A stretch of 64,000 nt of DNA, from the NCBI GenBank assembly GCA_037954665.1, contig JBBMOL010000248.1, positions 744,001 through 808,000 of the forward strand. Direction: 5' to 3'. Below the pieces are notes generated by a model. It worked only from the letters and a program-made list of their open reading frames with translations, made no database searches and was not told the origin of the DNA. This stretch comes from Laguncularia racemosa. Its lineage: Eukaryota; Streptophyta; Magnoliopsida; Myrtales; Combretaceae. Both the position numbers and the translations under genes were made by a program. Shown piece after piece: positions 43,945 through 55,520 of the stretch. Within the stretch, counting starts at the first letter, position 1. The number at the start of each line of letters is the position of its first letter.

Positions 43945-45096
43945 CTATCCTTGAGCTGACCTAGAGCTATCAATAGGATAACGGAACCAATTATTGAGAG
44001 CTGGATGTTGTTTGGACGTGCGAAGGGTTGGACTCCCATTGCTGACATCATCTTCGCTTATCCTTGGCTCTTGAATGGTAGTTGCTTGTCTGAATGATTG
44101 TTGGAGGGGTGGAATGCACATCTGGGTGTGGCTTGGCTTCTCTTTCTTCCTGCCTTTGACACCTCTGGTTCGTGCTTCTTCCTGGGCTGTAGGAACGTAC
44201 CCTAGTCCAAACGTCCCTTGCTGCCCCTCCTTGAACTGATGGCCTTCCTTGCTCATCACCATGTTCACCTCGTTGAATATCTGGAGACCAGGGTCTTCGA
44301 AACCATTATCCCCAATGTAAGGTATGGCGGTTTCTTTGTAGATGGCATAATCTTGCTCTCCCAGTACTGTGACAATCTGCCCATTTGCGATGAATTTAAC
44401 CTTCTGATGGAGGCTTGAGGGTATGGCTCCAGCGGTATGTATCCATGGCCTTCCCAAAAGTAAGTTGAAAGATCTTGAGATGTCGAGGACTTGGAAGGAG
44501 ATGTAGAACACTTGCGGACCAATCTCTATCGGCAAGCTTATTTCCTTTACTATGTCTCTTTTTGACCCGTCGAAAGCCCTGACCACCGTTGAGCTAGGTT
44601 TAATATTGCTTAGATCGACCCCCAATAAGTCGAGGGTAGCCAATGGGCAAACATTGAGGGACGACCCATTGTCGATGAGTATTCGGGAGACAATCGTGTC
44701 GTTACATTTCACCACTATGAATAGTGGTTTTGTATGTTGGTCTCCATCTTCTCCTAGCTCTTCCGGGGAGAAAGATATATGGTCCATGGTGAAGATAGAA
44801 TCTACCACATGACTTAATTTGTCTGTAGCAATGCCTTTTGGTACCCGGATCTGTTTGAGCACTTTGAAGAGTGCTTCCCTATGGGGCTCGGAGGTTGTGA
44901 GGAGGCCCATGAGTGATATTTGGGCTAGAACCTTGTTGAGTTGTTCCATGATCTTATATTTGCTCGCTTTGACCATTTTTGTAAATGCAGCGAGTCCCCC
45001 TTCCTTTTCTCCTCCCATCTCCGTGTTGGGCTCCTCAGTTGGGATTTTATATTTCGGGTCATATACTCTCCCAGAGCGGGTGATTCCTCCTACCAT
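43945..45096 (-). pseudogene. Ogre-a aspartic protease region of the polyprotein
   Basis: An open stretch of 383 codons with an aspartic-protease fold centred on RILIDNGSSLNVCPLATLDL (about 44640-44700; the DNGS form is typical of the Tat clade). It is followed by FNLLLGRPWIHTAGAIPSSL and a spacer toward RT with PHTQMCIPPLQQSF-like sequence. The active Asp is present. The segment upstream to 45420 is interrupted by stops. In Ogre-b everything up to about the equivalent of 44195 is deleted. Confidence 0.85.
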
Positions 45097-46960
45097 AGGG
45101 GGTCGTTCTTGCTCTAATAGTCGAATGGTGCAGCCTTATACCTCTCTATGGGTATTGAGATATTGAACACATATCTCTTCTTCGGGATTTGTATCTCGGT
45201 TGACCGTCCTTCATAGCATTTTATGACTCTTGGCTTTTGATTTGAATTCATCATGTTCATAGACTTCTCCCCTTCCTTTTGCAGGTTGTCCTCTTTCTCA
45301 AACTCGGGCCCCCATCCGCTAGGCGGCCCATACACAGTTGGGGTATAAGAATAGTTCACCAGGTACTTAAATCTCTCGTGTAATTCTCCTAAAGTGCCGA
45401 TTGTTGGGTCTCCGGCTAACCATCTCTTTTGATATGTGACTTAGGGGTTTTCTCTGGAGCTTGACGGGAATGCCTTTTTTATTGGTCCATCGCCTTTTGC
45501 TTGGAGGATTCTTTGGGAGCCGACTCTTTAGATGTGATCATATTGACGGTAGGCTTATGATTGGGCAGCAAATTGGTGTTGACATTGGGTGCTGGGGTGT
45601 TAACAAAATCCAGCTGCACAATCCCGGCATCGATCAAATCCGGGATTTTGTTTCGGAGCCTCCAGCATCTATCTGTAAAATGCCCCTCCTAGCCCATATG
45701 ATAGTCACATTTGAGGCTTAAGTTGAAATTCCTGGGCTTGTACTAGTCATTCGGGATCTCGAAGCTAATCAAATTATCTGCCCGCAGTCGAGCGAAGACC
45801 TGGCTGAGTGGGATTGGAATTGGAGTGAACTGTCTTGGGACTCTGGCGACCTGGGTGTGATTTGCCAAGGAGTGCTGGGCGGGGGCACTCTTAGTCTGGA
45901 ATGTCACACGAGTCCCAGCCTTGTCTGCTTTACTGGAGTTAACTGTGCTGACGGTAGACTCCTTAGCTCTGTTACCTCCCAAGGGCCTTTGTGATGATGT
46001 GACCCTAGGAGGATCCATTGTTTAGAGTCTGCCTGTTGTGATGGCGCTTTCAATCCGACACCCTGCGGCCACTACTTCTGTAAAACTGGGTGATATCTGG
46101 CCCACTAGATGTGAGAAGTAGGTCTTGTCCAAAGTGTTGACGAATATGGATGTCAACTCTTTTTCCGAAATTGGGGTTGCTACCTTGGCAGCTTGAGCTC
46201 TCCACCGCTGAGCATACTCTTTGAAAGACTCAGCGTGTCTCTTCCGAAGACTCCCTAGATCAATCACTGAGTGGGCGACTTCGATGTTAAACTTGTATTG
46301 GTCATAAAACGGCCGAGCAAGCCTTTCCCAGGTGTTGACTTGATTGAAGTCCAGGTAGGCATACCAAATTAATGTAGGATCCGTAAGGCTATCCTGGAAG
46401 GTCTGGATCATCAGTTGGTCATACTGAGCATACTTGCTCATCTTTTGGGCGTATAGCCTTGTGTGCAACCTGGGGCATCCAGTACCGTCATACTTTTCGA
46501 ACTCTGGGGTCTTAAATTTATCGAGGTATACCTCCTCCCCATATGTTGGTAAGTTGGTAATCCCGGCTTATTCGAAACCATCAGGCCCCTCTATCGTTTT
46601 CATTTTGTTAGCCAGATGTTGGAAGAGTCTCTTTTCCATCTCTTTCTATCTTTCCTCCATCTCCTTCTTTAAATCATCAGAGGTTGGACCCTGGTTGACT
46701 CTCGGCTCATACTTAAAGGTCGGGTTGAGGTGGGAATTGATTTCCTCTTATTCTGGAGGCTACCCTTCCACTGCCTTCCCTTTTCTAGCCCTTGAATGTT
46801 CTTCTTGAGTCGGCTGGGTGGTGCGAAGGAGGCCAATGCTTTCAGTCAGGAGGAGGACTTGTGCAGCTAACTACTGGAACGTTTGATCTAGGGATACGAT
46901 CCTAGAGTCTGAAGTGGTGTTAGCACTTGTGTTGTTGCGGTTATCGCCACTGTTTGCCAT
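45097..46960 (-). pseudogene. Ogre-a gag (several stops)
   Basis: The ATG at 46960 (MANSGDNRNN) is the likely start. The capsid-like core is 46468-46022, with MIQTFQDSLTDPTLIWYAYL, WERLARPFYDQYKFN and LRKRHAESFKEYAQRWRAQA. Further on, CDYHMGxxGHFTDRCWRLRN (about 45650-45715) is the zinc-binding motif of Tat gag. Interrupting stops include TAA and TAG codons at positions suggesting former Gln or Trp. Gag would package the RNA in the cytoplasm. It is continuous with protease in one polyprotein design. Confidence 0.83.
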
Positions 46961-47209
46961 TTTGGTTCTTGAACGTGTGCAGATTGGGCTTCTGGGAGGG
47001 TTCGGTTGTTTGGGAGCTATTTTTGATACCTGGCGCACATTTTTCTTTAGTATGATGTATGCATGAAAATGCGATGCATGTGTCACACGGATGCTAAAGT
47101 AAAGGGGCCAACAATTGATCGATGATATAATACTGAAACTTTATTTTATTAATACTGGAAACTTGGAGTTCAATACTTTGAAAAAAAAAAATGAAAAAGT
47201 ACAATAGTT

Positions 47210-48736
47210 TTATTTTCTAATTCTTTTGGTCTTCCGCTGCATAGACTTAGATTTCCCATTGATAACGGTTTCCAATTCCTTGACTCTGGCTTGGGTCTTC
47301 TCCAACTGAGCTTCCAAGGCTTTATTTCTTTGATCGGATTCCTTGAATCGGCCCTTCCAGATATCCTTTTTAAAATATGCAGCCTCAAAATATACTTCCA
47401 TTCGGGCCTTGATCTGCTCTAGGTAGATTTCCAGTTCCGGGTTTACCTTGTCTGGCTTAAGTTGGGTGACATCTGGGACCCTGTATGCTCTTTCCCATGT
47501 CTGATACAGCTGGTGGATCACAAACTCCCTAGTGGCTCGATGTTTGCCCACTTCGCCGTCCAGCTCTCCGAGGTCTACATTCGGGCTCTCGATTCGGGCT
47601 TCCCACAGTGCTTTGACCTCTGCCAGCTTAGCAAATTTCTCAGCTACTAATAAGTTCGGATCTTGGTACTCAAATGTGACTGCCTCCAGCGAGGGCCGAT
47701 AAACTATGTCTTGAATAGTACCAAACTGGCGGATTACTGAGTTAGGATGATAACCTATACATCCGCTGATACCGATTAGAGGCACAACTTGAAAATTACT
47801 GTAGGTTAAGATAACTTTGTTGCAGCAACTCCACCTGGCTATCCACAAAATGTCATCGGCACCGAAACTTTTAAGCACTTCTACCCAACTATGGCTGGTA
47901 AGGTCGTCGGGTAACTTTATCTTCTCTATGCATGAGTCCACGAGGTCCACTTGTTGAGCCAAGGTTTTCCGGATCATGTTCAGCCCAAAACACTTGAGGT
48001 GGCTTACAAACCATATCAGGATAAGGTTGATATTTGAGCGGAGGATCCCGTGGCCTTTTTTCTTGACGAAGTTTAAGTTCCGGATCTGTTCAGCCAATAG
48101 AGCCGGGATGTAAGATTTTCCTTCCAGGAATTGGGTCACCAGTTCTGTGACTCGGTAGTGGACATAGAAAGCTCTGGTGGGGAAGAGTATGGTGGCGAAG
48201 GCTGTCAGGATGAAAACACTCACCCTTCTTTGTCTATAAGTCTTGGGGTTCCCACACAATATGTCTTTCCTGTCCCCATTATCTTCTCGGGCTATGAACT
48301 AGGCTTCCAACTCATCCATCCGTATGCAGTATCCGTTACAGTCTACTAAGGCCTTGTTGATTGCTGTTTTGTGGATACCTAGGAGTCTGCTAAAAATATC
48401 GCCTGGCCCAGCCTCAAGATCCGATATATACACCTCATTGGTTAGTGCTGGAGCCTGTAGCAGTTGGGTGTACTCTTCCAGGGTAGGAGTAATCTCATGT
48501 GGCCCAATGAAGAAAGCCGCAGGCTCTATTTCCCATAGATGGAGCATGGCCCGTACCAAGGGCAAGTTCATCTCCATCTTCATTAATGAGAGGATGGGCC
48601 CTATTTTCTGCTGGATGAAGGCCTGCTCCTCTAAGTTGTATAGGGTGAACCAGTGGTCTAGTACCAATTTCGGGTCTAGAGGTTTACATAACCGGATCTC
48701 TTTACGGAGGAGGCGGTCAACTGTGGAACTAGCCAT
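47210..48736 (-). pseudogene. Ogre-a ORF1 (extra ORF upstream of gag, DUF7745-like)
   Basis: One frame of 508 codons from the ATG at 48736 is interrupted only by TAG at 48299-48301, after 145 codons. The N-terminal part has LVLDHWFTLYNLEEQAFIQQ, PLVRAMLHLWEIEPAAFFIG and EITPTLEEYTQLLQ, resembling the DUF7745/plant-mobile-domain-like proteins of plant retrotransposons. The middle part shows RRVSVFILTAFATILFP. The end (about 47210-47400) is charged and coiled-coil-like (LEAQLEKTQARVKELETVIN, then lysine/arginine-rich). Ogre elements typically have an ORF of unknown function here. No catalytic motif is evident. Confidence 0.78.
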
Positions 48737-49232
48737 CTATTACAACAGAAATTTCTAATTACAACCAGAACTATGTTACAATGATAGCATTACAGGGAAA
48801 TGTATCTGAACTCCGTGAACAGAACAAAAATATTACATCATTAATCAGTTGTCAGCCCATGATGTCGTGCATGCAAATAGGTAGGTTCTAACAGGTTCCC
48901 AAGCTCTATGGCCTCCCGCATTCTCGGATAAATGGATCTTAGGCCATATCGAAGCATTGGGTGGGGTAGCTTAATCAGTCCCGAACGATGATCATATGAC
49001 TTCGCCCGAAACCTACACAATGGCCCCCCGTCTTAGGGTCCTAAGACGGCCCGGGTTTGACCATATCTATTCACACATTTAATGCATGCAGACTCAACAA
49101 CAAAAGTAAATACTTGATCCTAAATCTAGTTAAATCCTTGAAAGGTTAGCAATAGTATAACAAGCCAAAAAGACATTCATTAAAAAAGTGATTTAAGGAG
49201 ATTCAGGTGGCTAGTCTACTAAAGACATTTTC

Positions 49233-49252
49233 ATCCCCAATGGAGTCGCCAT
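49233..49252 (-). other. Ogre-a primer-binding site
   Basis: Three bases (GGA) inside the 5' LTR, the minus strand reads TGGCGACTCCATTGGGGA, a PBS of the kind used by Ogre elements (reported as tRNA-Arg). Ogre-b has the near-identical TGGAGACTCCACTGGGGA at its own PBS. Confidence 0.75.
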
Positions 49253-49254
49253 CC

Positions 49255-51368
49255 TATCGAGTATATTTGTTTTATTCCCCATTCCTAATTCGATCTATAC
49301 TAGACTCTATGCTCATCTAATGTAGATCCTCGACTTGAGTTAGGAATTTCGTTTTGTTTTGGAGTCGCCACCCAACTGTAGTTAGAAAAGATTGAATTAG
49401 GATTAATTGAGCGGGCCAATCCTAATTTGGACCACTGGTCAGTGTAATTTCCTCTTTTCATTTTTTGTGAAAAGAGGAAAGGAAAAACCAGAGTTTTTGA
49501 GTTCGAAGGCTAACCTATTAAAACCCTAAGGTTACCACCCTAATCTCCTAAAATCTAAACCTTATCTGAAATGTCTTTTATTTATTATTATTTTTAGTTG
49601 TCTTTTTATTTTATTCTTAAATAACCTATTCTGAGAAAATGATTTTTATTCCTTTTTAGGGTTGCCCCAAATGGGTGCCTACGTACCTGCTATTTAGGAT
49701 CAAACTTGTCGTAGTTCGCTTTTCCTGAAAAACTTTAGTGTGTTTGTGAATTTTAATTATGAAATTTCTTTTGATTTATGTTTTTACCATTTTAGTATTT
49801 TTCTAAAAAAATCTAAGCCTAAGCTTGATCATTTGATTTTTGAAAAATAATAATTATTTTAAGGAAAAACCAATTTTGGATTTATTCAAAAAAAAGATTT
49901 TTCTAAGTGATAAAAATTTCATTCCTCTATTTTTCGATCCATTTTTACTATTATAAATTTTTATTGATTTTTATCAAATTTTTATTAATTTTTATAATTT
50001 TTTTAATCAATTTTTTTACAATTTTTATTAATTTTCATAATTTTTTTATTAATTTTTATTGAAAATTTTTTCTTAGATTTTTTTATCTATCCTATTCTAA
50101 AATCTAATTTTTTATTATTATTCTTTTCTAATATTTTTATTATTTTCTTTATAAATTTTCACATTATTATTATTTATTATTATAATTATTATTTTTATTT
50201 TATTATTCATCCTAAATTAAATCCTAAAAAATAATCTAAATTCCAACATTTTTTCTATTTTTGAATTATAAATAACAAATAAGTAAATAAATAAATTCGA
50301 AATAAATAAAATAGATAAATAAATAAAAATCTGAATATCCGACTTACCTGGATCCGGGTCGGTGCACGGGTCGAGTCGAACGGGTCGAAGCAGGTCGGGT
50401 CGGGTCGATCGGGCACGGCGGCTGGGGGTGCTCGTTGACGGTGTTCCGATGGCTTTCTACGGAGTTTAAAGGCGGCTTCCGAGCTTTTAAGGGATGGGGA
50501 ACTCAACTGTGGCGGTGGTTTACTTTAAGATCACCTCCAGGTGGTGGTTTCGAGCTCGATCGGCGGTCGCGGGTTGAAGAACTCCGGCAAGGCTTCGATT
50601 ATCTCTTTTTTCTCTCTTTTTCTCACTTTTGATCCGTGCCTCTACCTCCTCCCTTCATCTTCTATTTATAGGCGCTCGAAAACCCTTCCGGATAAGCTCA
50701 AATCCTTGATTTGAATAAATCCGAATTTTTTTGTTTTTTAGATTTGATTTTATCCAACAAATTTGGTGCCGATTCGTTGTAATCTTGTGATTTATCTGGA
50801 TAATTCGGTTTTAGATTGATTGAAATCCAAAAAGATTTGAAGAAATCCAGCATTTTTGGCCTTGTCGGACTTCTGCTAGATTTTTCTTCGGCTAGGCTCG
50901 AGGAAGAAGATGATCACGTGCGAGGCACGTGTCTTCTCTCGGCTAATTGCATGCTACCACGTGGCAGCTCCAGGGGAAATAAAAGAAAAAATTTCCGAGC
51001 GCACAAGGGGGTTTTGAACTCAGGACCTCTGGCTCTTTCACATGTTCCAAGCGCACACACGAGCTAGCTGAGCTGGCCCAGATCTCGTTTTTTTTTATAT
51101 TACGCAAATTATATATATGTGATGCAATTTTTTATTATTTTTGCATTTTTTTTGAAATTTCAAAAATTTGTGAAAATTGTTTAATCCTTTTTATTGCCAT
51201 TTTTGCAATTATTTTTCAAAATGGATGTATTTTTCCTATTTATTTTATTTTTTGAATATTTTTCCTATTTTTGCTAAATTGGAGAAAAAATAGAAAAAAT
51301 TGGAGAAAACGGTAATTATTTATTGTTGATTATTATTGATCATTAGGGGCAAAAATGAGGTGTTTACA
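49255..51368 (-). repeat. Ogre-a 5' LTR
   Basis: 2114 bp; the plus-strand start is TATCGAG (TGTCGAG expected) and the end GGTGTTTACA. It has TATAAATAG at 50662-50670 (element sense, minus), a good splice donor CAG|GTAAGT (junction 50347/50348), and a degraded tRNA-like module (A box 51064-51075, B box 51010-51020). Homologous throughout to 36690-38750. Confidence 0.9.
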
Positions 51369-52610
51369 AGTGGTATTACATGACCACAAATACAATATGC
51401 ATATATCCACATAAGGTGTATATGGTCAAGGAGGTATGGGAACCAAATTCAACATCCATGCGCTATAGGTACATATGTAGGCATATCCAAGGATTAGACA
51501 TGTAGTTATAAGTTATGAACGTAAGGCATAGAGAGTGAGTGAGGAAAGAGGAGTGCAACGATGGAAGTGGTATTAGTACTCCCTCGCTTAACAATCTATC
51601 GTGTCGACCGAATGTATGTTGTCTTCTTGTTTGCGTTAAGTTATGCTTTGCTACTGGAATGATTTCATGTGTTATGATTGGTTGTCCACATGATCGACAA
51701 TTGTACATATACTTGACTTTGTATGATCACCCTCAAAACTTTAACTAATTATGCTATTTAATTAATAACCTGACATGCATTGCACAAGACATTGCATGAG
51801 ATTGAAGGTCATTACTTTTACAGGATGTGCTAGAAGTGATGAGAGGATCATTGTTCTGCCAAGTGCGAACTAATTGATTAGGGGCTTGTCGCGCCTTGAC
51901 GGTTCCGAGTTCAACCTGTCTCTAAGGGTCTACTGCTTGGTGTATTGAGGCACTTGAGCCTAAAATATTAACGCTAAGACATAGTATAAACGAGTGATAA
52001 GAATAATAAAGATGTGAGTAAGACCCGTGCACTGATGGTGGCTTTGAAATCCCCAACCCAAGGTCAAGGGGGGTGTAAACCCTAGACTTCACGTCGATTA
52101 TCGAAAGACTACGTGAGATGCTACATTCATGTGATTATTCATGCATAGCACTTGTTTGATAACTTGCTTGAATTTGTTTATGTTTGTTGCAACACTGAGA
52201 GATTGCACTTTATCTCACTAAGCTTTAGCTTAGCCTCCTATAGATTTTGCCTTGCAAGTTGAGACTACCTAAACTTCATGATGAATCGACGAACCAAGGT
52301 GAGTACTCGTCGCATCACTGGTGGGCATGGTTGTGGAAATGATGTGAGGCCTAGATTGAAGTAGACATTTTTAGAATGGATTTTTGTAATTGAGTGACCT
52401 AAGATGGTATTTGGTGTACCTATAGTGGTGTAATGGGACCCATTTGAGGCATAATGATACTTTATGTAGTTAATTATCTTGTTAGTAGGAAATATTATCA
52501 CTCTGATTAACGGGTTCCATGTTGAAGATTAGACGCTTCACGATTGCTTAATGAGGGGTTAAGCAATCGTAGCGGGTTGTCACAAGGAGCCCATAGAGTG
52601 GCACATAACA
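51369..52610. mobile_element. Element X, right segment
   Basis: The first five bases (AGTGG) are the right Ogre-a duplication. The segment is non-coding. It contains a good splice-donor-like AAG|GTGAGT near 52299 and, close to its end, a perfect 12-bp hairpin at 52540-52570. It ends GCACATAACA before TGAAG. An alternative end at TGTCACA (52578-52584) was considered, but its flank does not match the left duplication. Confidence 0.6.
52540..52570. repeat. Perfect 12-bp stem-loop near the end of element X
   Basis: ACGATTGCTTAA and its exact complement TTAAGCAATCGT are separated by the 7-base loop TGAGGGG, about 40 bp from the right end of element X. It could act in RNA 3'-end formation or packaging if this is an LTR; function unknown. 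Confidence 0.85.
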
Positions 52611-53517
52611 TGAAGGAACCTAACTTCATAATTGGAGAATATGTGTTCATAGGTTTTAGGTTTTTTTTGTTTTTTGTTTTTTTTTTTTTTAAGGTAGAGA
52701 AGAGCACTATTTTTCTACTTCAAGAATTAGGGTTTTTCTTTTGAATTATTTGATGATGTATGCTTTTTCATTATTGAAGAGTTTTGATTCACTATGATTA
52801 GAGCTTAAATTTCTTAATATCCATACTTGTGAATCCTACGATTATTATGTGACTCAATTTTTATTGTTATTTCCATGAAGTTTTTAGCTTTTTGATTCAA
52901 TCATGTGTCCTTAATTTTGTTTAAATTAATATTTCTAGGGTATTATTTTAATTATTTGATATTATACATTGTAATTGAAAAATCTGATATGTAATTAGAT
53001 TTAACATGATTGAAAGGAATTTATGAAATCTTAGAGATAAGTTGCATAGTTTTTTTGGATTTAATTCAATTGTTTTTAGAGAATTCATTATTCTTAACAC
53101 AATCTTAAAAATATACTATTATGAAGAGATTCAAATAGGTATTTTTGAGGTTAAGGTTAATAAACTTGAGAAAGTTACTAGCTTAAATTAAGAATTCTCG
53201 TGGTCAATGAAACCGGAGATGAATTTGAAAATTTTTCAATTAATGTCACACGATAAATCCTAGGAGAAGGAAAGTCTAAATACTTATCATGCTATCTTGA
53301 AGTTAATTGCATTTTTTTTAACTTTTCTTAATTTCAATTAAGTCTTTAGTTTAGTAGATAATAATTAGTTTTAGATTTTAGATTAATCAATGTTTACAAT
53401 TTTTCGATTAGATAATAGGGTGTAGGTTAATAATATAATTTGCAATCTTTGTGAGATGACATCCGTATTGAATTCGCTATATTACAAATTTGATATGTAT
53501 ACTTACCTTATATCAAT
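52611..53517 (+). repeat. Athila-a 3' LTR, second part
   Basis: After the right TGAAG copy the Athila LTR continues to ...CTTATATCA at 53517. Layout and sequence resemble the R/U5-like half of the Athila-c 5' LTR (54480-55311), though diverged. It ends against hAT-b sequence. Confidence 0.72.
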
Positions 53518-53524
53518 TGTTGTT

Positions 53525-53780
53525 TTCAAAATTGCATGCTTGACTAATTGTTCAAACATGCAAGTGCTTCAACACCAACAGGCGAAAGATTATGCCTTTG
53601 GTTTTCTAATTGTAGACCCACTGTGCTAAATGTTTGCTCCATAGTAACTATGATTGTCACCAACACTTGACATGCCGTGCGAGATAGGATTGGATAAGTG
53701 TTTACATGCCTTTTCCACCATTCTAGTATGTCAAATTTCTAAACACTTATTCCGCCATCAAATTTAAACATTGTTTTTAG
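53525..53780 (-). pseudogene. hAT-b transposase, C-terminal dimerisation remnant
   Basis: Minus-strand translation with few interruptions reads KFDILEWWKRHVNTYPILSR and then EQTFSTVGLQLENQRHNLSP followed by VGVEALACLNN. This is the WW...YP.LS...FS..G..L...R..L.P..V..L pattern of hAT dimerisation domains (Ac/RICESLEEPER type). It is a different protein from hAT-a. Only this fragment lies between the two Athila LTRs; the downstream flank (53781-53927) shows nothing recognisable. Confidence 0.75.
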
Positions 53781-53927
53781 CTAATGTAACACCACCCCTC
53801 TCAAGGCATCTACTTAAACATTTTGTCAACTTTTGGTGCCTAAGAGATAGTTCATTATACTAACCCCAAGTTAAGGATAAAGCTAAACATGTAATCAACC
53901 TATCAACTCAACTTCACAAACATAGTT

Positions 53928-55311
53928 TGACAGGTATATAATTACACTTATTGTTATTTGGTTTTTATATAATCTTGATTTATTTTGTGAACAATTTTTA
54001 TCAAATATTATATTGATTTTGCTCATATTTTGATTTTAGGTCCTTTATATCAATTTTGGATTAAAGAAAATAAGTTACATAACTTTTAGGCGATTGGGAG
54101 CTCATATAAACAAGTTATGCAATTTTAAAAAATACATGGCCACGTACATGACCATGTTGATGTGGTTTATAAGAAAAGTTTCAACATAGTCACCAACATG
54201 ACCATGTCTTTGCTCACGTATCTATAAAAAAGGAATTTATTAACAAATCATAATACATGATCATACAAGAAGCCGTGTTGAGGCCATGTCAAGCATAATT
54301 TCCACTTTCCTATTTTATCACAACTTTTGAAGATTACTTTCCTAGCCAATAAACAATATTGAGATGTGATTTCCTGCCTATTAAAGACAAAATCCCTATT
54401 TTATGAAAATTCAACTTTCCATTCCATGAAGATACAACTTTCCTTTTCACGATAGATTTGATCATTACAAAAGAAGTATAGAGTTCATGCTCTAAAGAGA
54501 GATAGAGTTTTAGTTTAATACTAGTATATTAGTAAAATTTATTGTTATTTCTATTTTATTAATGTTTTTCTTTATGCACTATTTGTATATTTTTTCTTTT
54601 AATTTCAATATGTCATTAGCTTAATTTTCTCTTTATATTTAGGTATGATGAACTATAAAATAAACTTGTGATTTCTTAGTTTATTATTCAATGAAACTAT
54701 TATTATTCTCATGATCCAATTATGTGTACTTTATTGTTTCAAATTAAACTTGCCATTATATTAGTTTGATATTCAATTTTTTATATAGAGATCGAGAGAT
54801 TCTATACTAGAATAGATCTAGTATAATTGGAAGGAGTTGCATGCAATATCAAAGATAAGATAACATAAATCTTCTGAATTATGGTCAAACCTAATAGTGG
54901 AATTTACAAAGTGAAAGTAATACGATTCTAGGGGTTTTCATTAGGAAGAGATTCCGATTAATCAACCCAAGATTAGAAATTAGTAGACTTGAGAGAACTA
55001 TTAGTTCAAATTAGGAATTCCTATGGTCTAAGAATACAATAATAAAATTGAATAATAATTAATTAATTGTATTAGTAGTTCTAGAATGATTCAATAGCCA
55101 AGTATACTTTTAATGATTGCTGTTTTCTTTAATTTAATTGTTACTTTTCTACTTACATCATTCAATTTTGCATATTAGATGATAAGAGAAAGGTTAACAC
55201 TAGTAATTATAGTTCCTATGGGATCGACACTTGATATTGTTATTCATTATACTATGAAATCAATATATGCACTTGCCTACAAGTCTAAGGTAGTAGGATA
55301 AGCCAATATCA
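53928..55311 (+). repeat. Athila-c 5' LTR
   Basis: Begins TGACAGGTATATAATTACAC and ends AGCCAATATCA. It includes GGGATCGACACTTGATATTG (about 55210-55230), a hallmark near the end of many Athila LTRs. Length 1384 bp, close to the reassembled Athila-a LTR (1379 bp). Confidence 0.75.
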
Positions 55312-55317
55312 AGTTTT

Positions 55318-55335
55318 TGGCATCATTGTCGAGAA
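55318..55335 (+). other. Athila-c primer-binding site (decayed tRNA-Asp type)
   Basis: TGGCATCATTGTCGAGAA differs from the intact site TGGCGCCGTTGCCGGGGA at six positions. All six are C-to-T or G-to-A transitions, matching decay of methylated cytosines on both strands. Confidence 0.8.
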
Positions 55336-55520
55336 CAAGAATATCAGGAACACCTACATCTTATTAATCTAATCATTATTCCTTTTACTGCTTATTCCAT
55401 TAATTTTTATTTTCCATAGTTTTTTATTTTGTTCATTCATTTATGCTAAGGGGAAGTTGTAGAGCAAGTCAAAGATATTAGGTTTTGGCTTAAGAATCTG
55501 ATGATAATCAATCTACCAAC

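Larger units (their letters stand above)
36690..51368 (-). mobile_element. Ogre-a: complete but degenerate Tat/Ogre-type Ty3-gypsy retrotransposon
   Basis: A 14.7-kb element in minus orientation: 5' LTR 49255-51368, PBS, ORF1, gag, protease, RT, RNase H, a second archaeal-type RNase H, integrase, a repeat-rich 3' UTR, PPT and 3' LTR 36690-38750. The ORF upstream of gag and the dual RNase H place it in the Tat clade (Ogre-like). Both LTRs are present and it sits in element X with a 5-bp duplication (one mismatch). All ORFs carry stops or frameshifts. Confidence 0.9.

Noticed and set aside
52578..52589. TGTCACA as the right end of element X
   Set aside because: The following AGGAG does not match TGAAG at the left end; the end at 52610 gives a perfect duplication and restores the Athila LTR.
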